Positions 15,019 through 22,271 of a stretch of DNA of 22,271 bases are shown one piece after another. The notes beneath the pieces are model-generated. The model had not been told where the DNA came from. It did no database searches and saw only the letters and a program-made list of their open reading frames with translations. The position numbers were made by a program, and so were the translations under genes. Origin of the DNA: Bacteroidota bacterium (GTDB lineage Bacteria; Bacteroidota; Bacteroidia; Flavobacteriales_F; PHOS-HE28); assembly GCA_963169595.1 (NCBI GenBank), contig CAUJFM010000250.1, positions 1 through 22,271 of the forward strand, given 5' to 3'. How positions within the stretch are numbered: position 1 is the first letter of the stretch; every line of letters starts with the position of its first letter.

Positions 15019-15039
15019 CAACTGACAACCGCCAACTGT
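15019..15039 (+). repeat. short CAACNNN heptad array before metG
   Basis: Three consecutive 7-nt units CAACTGA, CAACCGC and CAACTGT lie between ldcA and metG. The first unit is identical to the last unit of the left array in the kinase-hemW gap (7009-7015). A 5-bp hairpin GTCAG-CATC-CTGAC (15006-15019) adjoins it. The array is short, so chance is possible. Confidence 0.5.
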
Positions 15040-15049
15040 TGATACCGGG

Positions 15050-15057
15050 TACTTTCG
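15050..15057 (+). promoter_or_regulatory. candidate -7 box for metG
   Basis: TACTTTCG matches TAnnTTTG at seven of eight positions, 21 nt before the metG start. No good -33 element is visible; the heptad array lies where it would be. Confidence 0.5.
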
Positions 15058-15078
15058 CGGTCCGAAGAGCCCGACCCC

Positions 15079-17178
15079 GTGAAGGAACCCGCACGCCATA
15101 CCATCACCGCCGCCCTGCCCTACGCCAACGGGCCGCTGCACATCGGCCACATCGCCGGGGCCTACCTGCCGGCCGACATCTATGTGCGCAACCTGCGCCA
15201 GCGCGGCAAGGAGGTGCTCTTCATCTGCGGCAGCGATGAGCATGGCGCGGCCATCACCATCCGCGCCATGAAGGAGGGCACCACGCCCCGCGCCATCGTG
15301 GACACCTACCACGCCTTGATGGGCCAGGCCTTCCAGGACTTCGGCATCCACTTCGACATCTACGACCGCACCAGCAGCGAGCTGCACCGCGAGACCTCGC
15401 AGGGCTTCTTTCTGAAGCTGCTGGAGAACGGCGCATTCAGCGTGCAGGAGGAGCAGCAGTACTTCGATGAGGAGGCGAAGCAGTTCCTGGCCGACCGCTA
15501 CATCATGGGCACCTGCCCCAGCTGTGGCAACCCCGATGCCTATGGTGACCAATGCGAGAAGTGCGGCAGCGCCCTCAGCCCCAAGGACCTGATCGATCCG
15601 CGCAGCACCCTCAGCGGCGCCAAGCCCGTGCTGAAGCCCACCCAGCACTGGTACCTCAAGATGGACGAGGCCCAGCAGTGGGTGGACACGTGGATCAACA
15701 CCGGCATGCTCGATGGCACGCAACACCATGACCCCAAGGAGTGGAAGGCGAGCGTGCTGGGCCAGTGCAACAGCTGGCTGAAGGACGGCCTGCGCCCCCG
15801 CGCCATGACGCGCGACCTCGACTGGGGCGTTCCAGTACCGCTGCCCGGCGCCGAGGGCAAGGTGCTCTACGTGTGGCTCGACGCGCCCATCGGCTACATC
15901 AGTGCCACCAAGCGCTGGGCCGCCGAACACAACACCGACTGGGAGAAGTGGTGGAAGGCTGACGATACCCGTCTCATCCACTTTATTGGCAAGGACAACA
16001 TCGTTTTCCACGCCATCATCTTCCCCATCCTGCTGAAGCTGCACGGCGGCTATGTGCTGCCGCAGAACGTGCCGGCCAACGAGTTCCTCAATCTCGAGGG
16101 AAGGAAGATCAGCACCAGCCGCAACTGGGCCGTGTGGCTGCATGAATACCTGGAACGCTGGCCCGGGCGGCAGGACGAGCTGCGCTACTGCTTGGCCACC
16201 ATCATCCCCGAGCAAAAGGACAGCGAGTTCACCTGGAAGGACTTCCAGGACAAGAACAACAACGAGCTCGTCTCCATCGTCGGCAATTTCGTGCAGCGCG
16301 TGTTCGTGCTGTGCCACAAGTACTACGACGGTAAGGCGCCCGCCTCCGGTGAGAAGCTCGATCAGGACATCGCGCTCTGGAGCGCGGTGCATGGGAGTGT
16401 GGAAGAGGTGGCGAAGCACATCGACCACTTCCGCCTGCGCGATGCGCTGAGCAGCGCCATGAACGTGGCCCGCGCCGGCAACAAGTACCTCAGCGACAGC
16501 GAGCCTTGGAAGCTCGAGAAGTCCGATCCCGAGCGCACGCGCACCATCTTGGCGAATAGCCTGAACATCGGGGCGGTGCTCAGCATCGTGCTCGAACCCT
16601 TCCTGCCGCACACCACCGCGAAGCTGCGCCGCATGCTGGGCATCGGTGTGCTGCCGTGGAACGAGGCCTTCCGCAGTGACCTGATCGGCGAAGGCCAGGC
16701 GCTGGGCAAGCCAGAGCACCTCTTCAAGCCGATCACCGACGCGGAGATCCAACCCGAGATCGATCGCCTGCATGCGAATGCGCCGGTCGAGACAGCCCCT
16801 GCCTCTGCCCCTGCCCCTGGTCCTGCTCCTGCCGCCCCAGTGGCTAAGGCGAACATTGCCTTCGACGACTTTGCCAAGCTCGACCTGCGCGTGGGGACCA
16901 TCGTGGCGGCCGAGCGCGTGCCGAAGGCCGACAAGCTTTTGAAGCTGAGCATCGAGATCGGTGAAGCATCACCACGCACCGTGGTCAGCGGCATCGCCAT
17001 GCACTTCTCACCGGAGCAGTTGCCCGGTCAGCAGGTGGTGCTGGTGGCTAACCTGGAGCCGCGGAAGATGCGCGGGGTGGAGAGCCAGGGCATGGTGCTG
17101 ATGGCCGAGGATGCCAGCGGCAAGCTGGTGTTCGTGCAGCCGAAGGACGTGGTGGCTCCGGGCGGAGAGGTGCGTTAA
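15079..17178 (+). CDS. metG: methionyl-tRNA synthetase
   Basis: MetG charges tRNA-Met with methionine. The 699-residue protein has the class I HIGH motif at 21-24 (PYANGPLHIGHIAGAYLPAD), a zinc knuckle with CPSC (146-149) and CEKC (159-162), the catalytic loop as KISTS (343-347, GRKISTSRNW) in place of KMSKS, the anticodon-binding helices, and a C-terminal OB-fold tRNA-binding domain from about 595 (FDDFAKLDLRVGTIVAAERV). An Ala/Pro linker joins the last two. The start is GTG at 15079; an in-frame alternative would cut the first beta strand. Its stop shares a TTAA palindrome with the stop of the convergent flotillin gene. A heptad array and a -7 box precede it. Confidence 0.96.
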   Translation: MKEPARHTITAALPYANGPLHIGHIAGAYLPADIYVRNLRQRGKEVLFICGSDEHGAAITIRAMKEGTTPRAIVDTYHALMGQAFQDFGIHFDIYDRTSSELHRETSQGFFLKLLENGAFSVQEEQQYFDEEAKQFLADRYIMGTCPSCGNPDAYGDQCEKCGSALSPKDLIDPRSTLSGAKPVLKPTQHWYLKMDEAQQWVDTWINTGMLDGTQHHDPKEWKASVLGQCNSWLKDGLRPRAMTRDLDWGVPVPLPGAEGKVLYVWLDAPIGYISATKRWAAEHNTDWEKWWKADDTRLIHFIGKDNIVFHAIIFPILLKLHGGYVLPQNVPANEFLNLEGRKISTSRNWAVWLHEYLERWPGRQDELRYCLATIIPEQKDSEFTWKDFQDKNNNELVSIVGNFVQRVFVLCHKYYDGKAPASGEKLDQDIALWSAVHGSVEEVAKHIDHFRLRDALSSAMNVARAGNKYLSDSEPWKLEKSDPERTRTILANSLNIGAVLSIVLEPFLPHTTAKLRRMLGIGVLPWNEAFRSDLIGEGQALGKPEHLFKPITDAEIQPEIDRLHANAPVETAPASAPAPGPAPAAPVAKANIAFDDFAKLDLRVGTIVAAERVPKADKLLKLSIEIGEASPRTVVSGIAMHFSPEQLPGQQVVLVANLEPRKMRGVESQGMVLMAEDASGKLVFVQPKDVVAPGGEVR
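16798..16833 (+). repeat. hexanucleotide repeat coding for the MetG linker
   Basis: Six imperfect 6-nt units of the CCTGCC type code for a Pro-Ala dipeptide linker (residues 574-585) between the anticodon-binding part and the C-terminal tRNA-binding domain. Unit gain or loss would change linker length without a frameshift. Confidence 0.7.
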
Positions 17179-18692
17179 GCTCCTGCTTCTTCGCGGGGCT
17201 TTTCGCCGCCTTGTTTCTCACCCAAGTACTTCGGCAGGTCCATTCCGGCCATGTCGAAAAGGTCCTTCAAAGGAGGTACGCTCTTGTACAACCCGCTGAT
17301 GAAGCCCGCGGTGCTGCCCTTGCCATCTCCTTGTTGGCCGCCTTCCCAGACGGTCACACTGTCGATCTTGATGTTCTTGATGGCCTCGGTCTGCAGGCGC
17401 ACAAGCTCGGGAAGCTTGTCAGCCACGAGCAGGAGCACGGCATCCTTGGGGTCATCGCCGGCGCTCTTCACGATGCGCTCCAAGCCCTCGGCCTGCTTGG
17501 TGAGGATCTCCTTCAGGCCGCGTGCCTCGGCCTCCATTTTGGCGTAGAGCGCATCGGCTTCGCCTTTGGCCTTTTCCCGCAGCTGCTCGGCCTCGGCCTG
17601 GGCTTGGATGATCGCTTTCTGCTTCTCGATCTCGGCGCTCACCACCACACTGGCGGTCTGTGCGGCCCGTTCGCGTTCGGCCCTTGCCACTTCGGCCTTG
17701 CGTTCTGCATCGTAGGCCTCCTCCAAGGCTTTGGCGCTTTGCACCTTTTCAGCCGCAGTGGCCCGGCGCAAGGCCTCGGCTTCGCGTTCACGACGTTGGG
17801 CCTCGGAGTCCGCGATCTGGATCCGTGACTGGTTCTCGCCTTGAACAGCAGTGGCATTGGCCTCGGCGCTCTTGATGCGGGTGTCCCGTTCGGCCTCCAC
17901 TTTGCCGATGCTCTCATCGCGTTTCGCCTGGGCGATCAGGATCTCCTTGTCCTTCACCGTCAGCGCCACACCGGTATCCCGGTCGCGTAGTAGGGCCGCC
18001 ACGTTCAGGTCCCGCTCCTTCTCCGCATCGGTCTTGCCGATGTCACCCATGCGCTCCATGTCGGCAACACGCATCTTGGCCTCGTTGATGGCCTTTGCGG
18101 CCGCTTCCTTGCCCAAGGCCTCGATGTAGCCGCTCTCGTCCTTGATGTCCGTGACGTTCACGTTGATCAGCTTCAGACCGATCTTGCTCAGTTCGCTCTC
18201 CACGCTGCCGGCCACGTTGGTGAGGAACTTGTCCCGGTTGCTGTTGATCTCCTCGATGTCCATCATGGCCACCACAAGGCGCATCTGGCCAAGGATGATG
18301 TCCGTGGCGAGGGAGTGTACCGAGCTCTGTTGAAGACCCAGGAGGCGTTCCGCGGCATTCTCCATCACACCGGGTTCGGTGCTGATGCCGACCGTGAACT
18401 TGCTGGGCACATCCACCCGGATGTTCTGCTTGCTGAGCGCGCCCACAAGGTTCACCTCGATACCGATGGGGGTGAGGTCAAGGAATGCGTAGTCCTGGAA
18501 CACCGGCCAGATGAAGGCTGCGCCGCCGTGGATGCACTTCGCTGACTTCTGACCGTCCGGCCCGGAGCCGACCTTGCCGTAGACCACCAGGATGCGGTCC
18601 GAGGGGCAACGTTTGTAGCGGCCGAGCAGGGTGGCCACCAAGGCGAAAAGGAAGATGACCGCAGCAGCGATCACAATAAGGGTGAACGGCAT
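17175..18692 (-). CDS. flotillin-family (SPFH) membrane scaffold protein
   Basis: Flotillins organise membrane microdomains and affect membrane fluidity and assembly of membrane complexes. The 505-residue protein has one N-terminal membrane helix (2-23), an SPFH/band 7 domain (about 30-200, with RYKRCPSDRILVVYGKVG, PVFQDYAFLDLTPIGIEV and TDIILGQMRLVVAMM), then the long Ala/Glu/Lys/Arg coiled coil that marks flotillins (about 200-410, e.g. LGKEAAAKAINEAKMRVADM), and a C-terminal oligomerisation part ending in a Gly/Glu-rich tail. It follows the NfeD-like gene by 11 nt on the same strand, the classic yuaF-floT type pair. Its stop overlaps that of metG. Confidence 0.92.
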   Translation of the reverse strand: MPFTLIVIAAAVIFLFALVATLLGRYKRCPSDRILVVYGKVGSGPDGQKSAKCIHGGAAFIWPVFQDYAFLDLTPIGIEVNLVGALSKQNIRVDVPSKFTVGISTEPGVMENAAERLLGLQQSSVHSLATDIILGQMRLVVAMMDIEEINSNRDKFLTNVAGSVESELSKIGLKLINVNVTDIKDESGYIEALGKEAAAKAINEAKMRVADMERMGDIGKTDAEKERDLNVAALLRDRDTGVALTVKDKEILIAQAKRDESIGKVEAERDTRIKSAEANATAVQGENQSRIQIADSEAQRREREAEALRRATAAEKVQSAKALEEAYDAERKAEVARAERERAAQTASVVVSAEIEKQKAIIQAQAEAEQLREKAKGEADALYAKMEAEARGLKEILTKQAEGLERIVKSAGDDPKDAVLLLVADKLPELVRLQTEAIKNIKIDSVTVWEGGQQGDGKGSTAGFISGLYKSVPPLKDLFDMAGMDLPKYLGEKQGGEKPREEAGA

Positions 18693-18703
18693 GGACGAAG
18701 TGG

Positions 18704-19279
18704 TCAGATGTTGCGTGTTACGATCAGTGTTCGAGGGTCGGCCAGCCCGGAGACCTTCACCCGGGTACCGGTAGGTATGGGTTCCTGGTCATCCGTTACG
18801 GCTTCCAGTTCCCGGAGCGCACCCTGCACCTGCAGGCTCACCTTACCCTGACCCTTGCGGGATGCGGGTATCTGCAGGTAGGTGTTCCCTGTGTGACCCA
18901 ATGCGTTCCGCAGGTCCAACGTACCACTATGGCGCAATTGTGCCGCCTTGTTCAGGAGCCACATCATGATGGCCACCATGGCGGTCCCGGCCAGCGCGCC
19001 CACCACCACCGCCATGGTCTGGCTTGATCCGCTCTTGTATGCGGCCAATCCCGCCCAACCGAACAGGGTGAAGAAGGCGATGAAGTTGCGTAGCGTGAAG
19101 AAGCTGGCCCCTACACCGTCATCACCGGCCATCGCATCATCCACATCCCCGAGTGCAACGCTATCGTCAGCGCCAAGGAAGGACAGAGCACTTTGTACGA
19201 TGAACAGGAAGGAAAAAAGGAGGGAAATGCCCCAGAGCAGCTTCTCAAATGTCCCCAGTTGTTGCCACCAAAGCTCCAT
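18704..19279 (-). CDS. NfeD-like (YuaF/YqiJ type) membrane protein
   Basis: This 191-residue protein has three membrane helices (about 14-35, 62-81 and 88-110) and a C-terminal OB-fold-like domain (about 118-191: ALGHTGNTYLQIPASRKGQG, then TGTRVKVSGLADPRTLIVTR). That is the layout of short NfeD-family proteins without the protease domain. They are encoded next to flotillins and are thought to act with them. The loop between helices one and two is acidic (GDVDDAMAGDDG). It is the first gene of a two-gene unit with the flotillin. I see no strong promoter in the 81-nt gap upstream. Confidence 0.85.
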   Translation of the reverse strand: MELWWQQLGTFEKLLWGISLLFSFLFIVQSALSFLGADDSVALGDVDDAMAGDDGVGASFFTLRNFIAFFTLFGWAGLAAYKSGSSQTMAVVVGALAGTAMVAIMMWLLNKAAQLRHSGTLDLRNALGHTGNTYLQIPASRKGQGKVSLQVQGALRELEAVTDDQEPIPTGTRVKVSGLADPRTLIVTRNI

Positions 19280-19360
19280 CGGGCAGGTCGGATGTTTCCG
19301 CCAATGTAGATCATTGCGGCCTTTCCTCCAGCCTTGGCGCGCATCAGCGGCCCGATCTGC

Positions 19361-20230
<870 letters not shown>

Positions 20231-20248
20231 CGGGGTGGCTATAGGCGA

Positions 20249-20256
20249 CAAATATC
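20249..20256 (-). promoter_or_regulatory. candidate -7 box for menB
   Basis: The minus strand reads GATATTTG, seven of eight matches to TAnnTTTG, 18 nt before the menB ATG in the 73-nt divergent region. No clear -33 element is seen. Confidence 0.4.
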
Positions 20257-20303
20257 GGGGTGGGCGTGGTGGGCACGTCAGGAATTGCGAACTTGGTGGT
20301 AGC

Positions 20304-20948
20304 ATGGAAGCCCCCACACGCATCTTCGTGGCCGACGCGCAGGAGCTCGTGGCCGTGGGTGTGCAGTGCTGGCTGGAGCCTGAGCCGGATCTGGAGGTGG
20401 TGGGCCATGCCACCAGTGGCTCGGCCACACTGGACGGGGTCGCATCGGGTGGCGTGGACCTGGTCCTGCTGGAGGTATCACTGCCGGCGATGGATGGCAT
20501 CGACACCATGCGGGCCATCCGCAGGAAGCACCCGGAGGTGAAGGTGCTGGCCCACTCCATGCTGAGCGAGATCGAGTATGTCAACAGCATGTTGATCGAA
20601 GGCGCGAGCGGCTATTTGGTCAAGGGTGGTCCACGGTCGGAGCTGGTGGGGGCGATCCGGGCGGTGCTGGCCGGCGAACGGTACCTGAGCGCATCCGCCA
20701 AGCACAGCGTGGAGGCCGGCTATGCGTACACCGAGAAGCACCCCGGTGGCGAGTACATCGGCCTCACCCAGCGCGAACGGGAGATCATCCGGCTGGTGGC
20801 CTTGGAACGGACCAACGGGGAGATCGCGGCCGCGCTGTTCATCAGCGAGGACACGGTGAAGACCCACCGCAAGCACCTGATGACCAAACTGAACGTGCGC
20901 AGCCTGGCGGGCCTCGTGAAGTACGCGATCGACCGTCGCTGGGTGTGA
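20304..20948 (+). CDS. LuxR/NarL-type response regulator with Glu at the phospho-acceptor site
   Basis: This 214-residue protein has a receiver domain (about 5-120) and a LuxR-type helix-turn-helix (about 152-212: GLTQREREIIRLVA, NGEIAAALFISEDTVKTHRK). In the receiver, the position of the phospho-acceptor Asp is Glu57 (VDLVLLEVSLPAMDG), and the N-terminal acidic pair is Ala10-Asp11. The switch Ser85 (AHSM) and Lys107 (GYLVKG) remain. A Glu at this site often mimics the phosphorylated state in engineered regulators, so this protein may act without a kinase; that is inference. I use the ATG at 20304 because upstream codons are antisense to menB. The sensor kinase in this window is 12 kb away and need not be its partner. 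Confidence 0.92.
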   Translation: MEAPTRIFVADAQELVAVGVQCWLEPEPDLEVVGHATSGSATLDGVASGGVDLVLLEVSLPAMDGIDTMRAIRRKHPEVKVLAHSMLSEIEYVNSMLIEGASGYLVKGGPRSELVGAIRAVLAGERYLSASAKHSVEAGYAYTEKHPGGEYIGLTQREREIIRLVALERTNGEIAAALFISEDTVKTHRKHLMTKLNVRSLAGLVKYAIDRRWV

Positions 20949-20978
20949 TCCCCTATTTGTGGGTATTGTGGGTGGGGT

Positions 20979-21021
20979 GTGGCGCTGCGGACTTTTGGAC
21001 CGCAGGCAGCATCAACGCCAC
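20979..21021 (+). promoter_or_regulatory. nested inverted repeat with -7-like box before the small anchored protein gene
   Basis: Two nested perfect 6-bp stems, GTGGCG/CGCCAC (20979-20984, 21016-21021) and CTGCGG/CCGCAG (20985-20990, 21000-21005), lie between the regulator stop and the next ATG at 21027. GACTTTTG (20990-20997) spans the inner stem edge and loop and matches TAnnTTTG at seven of eight; a TTG lies 21 nt upstream (20966-20968). It could be a promoter with operator, or a structured leader. Confidence 0.45.
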
Positions 21022-21026
21022 ACGTC

Positions 21027-21569
21027 ATGGAAAAGCGGCTCAACCTCACCTTCGAAGCGGCCCTACTACTGGCCCTCTTCGCCCTCCTGGGTCTGTCCCT
21101 CGTCGCCTCCCCGGTTCCCCCGCGCAACGAAGTGCTGATCTCCGGGTGGCTCCTTGCTGATGAGGACCGCATGGACGATGCGGTGCTGGTGGTGGAGCTG
21201 GAAGGCCGGGATTGTCTCTTTGCCGAGCTCTTCGACAATGGGCAGTTCTTCTTCCGACTCCCTGTGGGGACCAAGGCCACCCTGCTGTTCATCAAGCCGG
21301 GCCATCTGCCGAAGGAGGTGGTGGTGGACACCCACAACGCCATGATCACGCCGAAGGCCCAGCGCGAGAACCGGAAAGTGAGGTTCGAGGTGGTGCTGGA
21401 GGAGGAGAGCAAGCGCCCCGGTCGCCGCTATGAAGGACCGGTGGGGTCCATCCACTTCGTGCGCGGCACGGGTACCATGAAGGTGAAGCACGACCTGCGG
21501 GTCGTGGCCGATGATCGGTCGCCGGCCAACAGCATGTCCGGGAGCACGGCACATGCGCGGGAGCAGTAG
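21027..21569 (+). CDS. small membrane-anchored protein with carboxypeptidase-regulatory-like fold
   Basis: This 180-residue protein has an N-terminal hydrophobic segment (about 9-27, EAALLLALFALLGLSLVA), either an uncleaved signal anchor or a signal peptide, then a beta-rich domain of about 75 residues: VLISGWLLADEDRMDDAVLV, DNGQFFFRLPVGTKATLLF and KPGHLPKEVVVDTHNA. The strand order and the GxFxLxLPxG pattern resemble the carboxypeptidase regulatory-like or related beta-sandwich domains common in Bacteroidota envelope proteins. The C-terminal 60 residues are basic and low in structure (SKRPGRRYEG). I do not know a function. The ATG at 21027 places the hydrophobic segment properly. A strong terminator follows. 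Confidence 0.75.
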   Translation: MEKRLNLTFEAALLLALFALLGLSLVASPVPPRNEVLISGWLLADEDRMDDAVLVVELEGRDCLFAELFDNGQFFFRLPVGTKATLLFIKPGHLPKEVVVDTHNAMITPKAQRENRKVRFEVVLEEESKRPGRRYEGPVGSIHFVRGTGTMKVKHDLRVVADDRSPANSMSGSTAHAREQ

Positions 21570-21587
21570 GACCGGCCGGCCCAAAGG

Positions 21588-21617
21588 AAGAGGGGTCCTC
21601 CATCGGGGACCCCTCTT
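21588..21617. terminator. strong bidirectional intrinsic terminator
   Basis: A perfect 11-bp stem (AAGAGGGGTCC / GGACCCCTCTT) with an 8-nt loop lies between convergent stops at 21569 and 21626. It is followed by TCATT on the plus strand and preceded by AAAGG, so the tails are weak but A/T-containing on both sides. Confidence 0.85.
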
Positions 21618-21625
21618 TCATTCGC

Positions 21626-22243
21626 TCATTCGACCTGGAACCGCTGGGTCATGAGCAGTCCGTTCTCATGCTGTGCCAACAGGAGGTAGCTGCCGACAGG
21701 GATGCCGCTCAGGTCCACTTCGGACCGGCCTCCTTGCACCGTGGCCTGCAAGAGGGACCTCCCGGCAAGATCGAGCACCTGTAAGAACAGGGGTCCGGTC
21801 CAAGTGGTGTGGAGCTGAAGCATGGGCGAGCTTGCCGGGACAGGGTTCGGGCCGATGGAGAGGTCGCTTCCCGGATCCGCGTCTACGACAGTCGTCGGAA
21901 TGAGCGGCCCGCAGATGCATACCACGCACAATCCCGTGTCGCCATAGAAGAGGAAGTCGCACGGCTGGGAACAGAGGTCCATGATGATGGTATCTCCGAC
22001 CACGTTCAGTGGAATGGGCAGCCCCCCTTGTGATCCATCCACACAGGAGATCGGGTCGAAGAGGTACGTGTATGGGCCTGTGCAGCTGTTCCACAACGCC
22101 GAATAGGGCCCGAAGGCCCACAGGCCATCGCAGCCATTGGTGGGTGGGACCACGTAATAGGTCGTGAGCGTGGTCTGGGCCGATGCGCTGGACATCCAAG
22201 CGAACAAGCTCATGAACGCGGCAAGGATGCGAAGCTGCTTCAT
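21626..22243 (-). CDS. secreted protein with type IX sorting domain
   Basis: This 205-residue protein starts with a signal peptide (cleavage near ASAQ, residue 23). The mature part has an N-terminal region of about 100 residues with several cysteines (NGCDG, NSCTG, ISCVDG, LCSQPC, CVVCICG) and then a type A T9SS C-terminal sorting domain from about residue 128 (LSIGPNPVPASSPMLQL, LQVLDLAGRSLLQ, VDLSGIPVGSYLLLAQHENG). Such domains direct proteins through the type IX secretion system to the cell surface or medium. The cysteine-rich passenger matches no family I know. The window ends 28 nt upstream of its start. Confidence 0.88.
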   Translation of the reverse strand: MKQLRILAAFMSLFAWMSSASAQTTLTTYYVVPPTNGCDGLWAFGPYSALWNSCTGPYTYLFDPISCVDGSQGGLPIPLNVVGDTIIMDLCSQPCDFLFYGDTGLCVVCICGPLIPTTVVDADPGSDLSIGPNPVPASSPMLQLHTTWTGPLFLQVLDLAGRSLLQATVQGGRSEVDLSGIPVGSYLLLAQHENGLLMTQRFQVE

Positions 22244-22271
22244 GAAGTGAAGCTAGCGTGCGTGATGGGGT

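Noticed and set aside
14961..15107. Longer N-terminus for ldcA
   Set aside because: The extension overlaps the metG start and reads through the CAACNNN heptads; family members begin near MNIPSSLRPGD.
15007..16773. Minus-strand open frame of 588 codons opposite metG
   Set aside because: metG motifs on the plus strand are unambiguous; the antisense frame is a composition effect.
17156..17167. CTCCG-GG-CGGAG as a terminator of metG
   Set aside because: It lies inside the metG coding region, has a 2-nt loop and no T tract.
22248..22255. TAGCTTCA on the minus strand as promoter of the T9SS-cargo gene
   Set aside because: Only a partial match, and the region upstream is cut by the window end.

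Overview
This 22.3 kb window is a gene-dense, high-GC chromosomal segment from a member of the Bacteroidota. It most resembles the uncultured high-GC relatives of Flavobacteriales, though that placement rests on gene families only. The evidence is a long-form IspG with an insertion domain, DUF4230 and DUF4412 proteins, a histidine kinase of Bacteroidota type, a C-terminal type IX secretion sorting domain, start codons without Shine-Dalgarno sequences, and several TAnnTTTG-like -7 boxes close to start codons. I found no rRNA, tRNA, transposase, phage gene or CRISPR array.

Layout. From position 1 to about 13.2 kb all genes lie on the minus strand. In transcription order they are yraN and an rluB-type pseudouridine synthase with a long Arg-rich head; a large AsmA-like membrane protein; a sensor histidine kinase; a 164-nt spacer made of inverted heptanucleotide arrays; hemW, a cyclase-family hydrolase and an MmcQ/YjbR protein with overlapping ends; a DUF502 membrane protein; a secreted coiled-coil protein; an EamA transporter; a DUF4230 protein; and ispG, which runs off the left edge. 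From 13.3 kb the strand alternates: a secreted DUF4412 protein (+) converges on an LD-carboxypeptidase (-), which is divergent from metG (+). metG shares its stop palindrome with a flotillin gene (-) that follows its NfeD-like partner. menB (-) is divergent from a LuxR-type response regulator (+) and a small anchored protein (+), and a secreted T9SS-cargo-like protein (-) closes the window.

The gene content is mostly housekeeping: isoprenoid and menaquinone synthesis, haem delivery, tRNA charging, rRNA modification, cell-wall recycling and membrane organisation. The products do not form one pathway, but flotillin with NfeD is a recognised functional pair.

The most unusual signal is a family of period-7 DNA repeats at three places. 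One is a pair of inverted seven-unit arrays (CAAGNNN and NNNCTTG) that fills the space between the histidine kinase stop and the hemW start. The second is a pair of inverted five-unit arrays (GGGCY/RGCYC type) inserted in frame inside the LD-carboxypeptidase gene. The third is a short CAACNNN array before metG. They look like instances of a dispersed repeat that can sit between or within genes. Other notable points are a response regulator whose phospho-acceptor Asp is Glu, a 53-residue tandem repeat in the pseudouridine synthase head, a kinase with a duplicated sensor region, and inverted repeats that enclose candidate -7 boxes.
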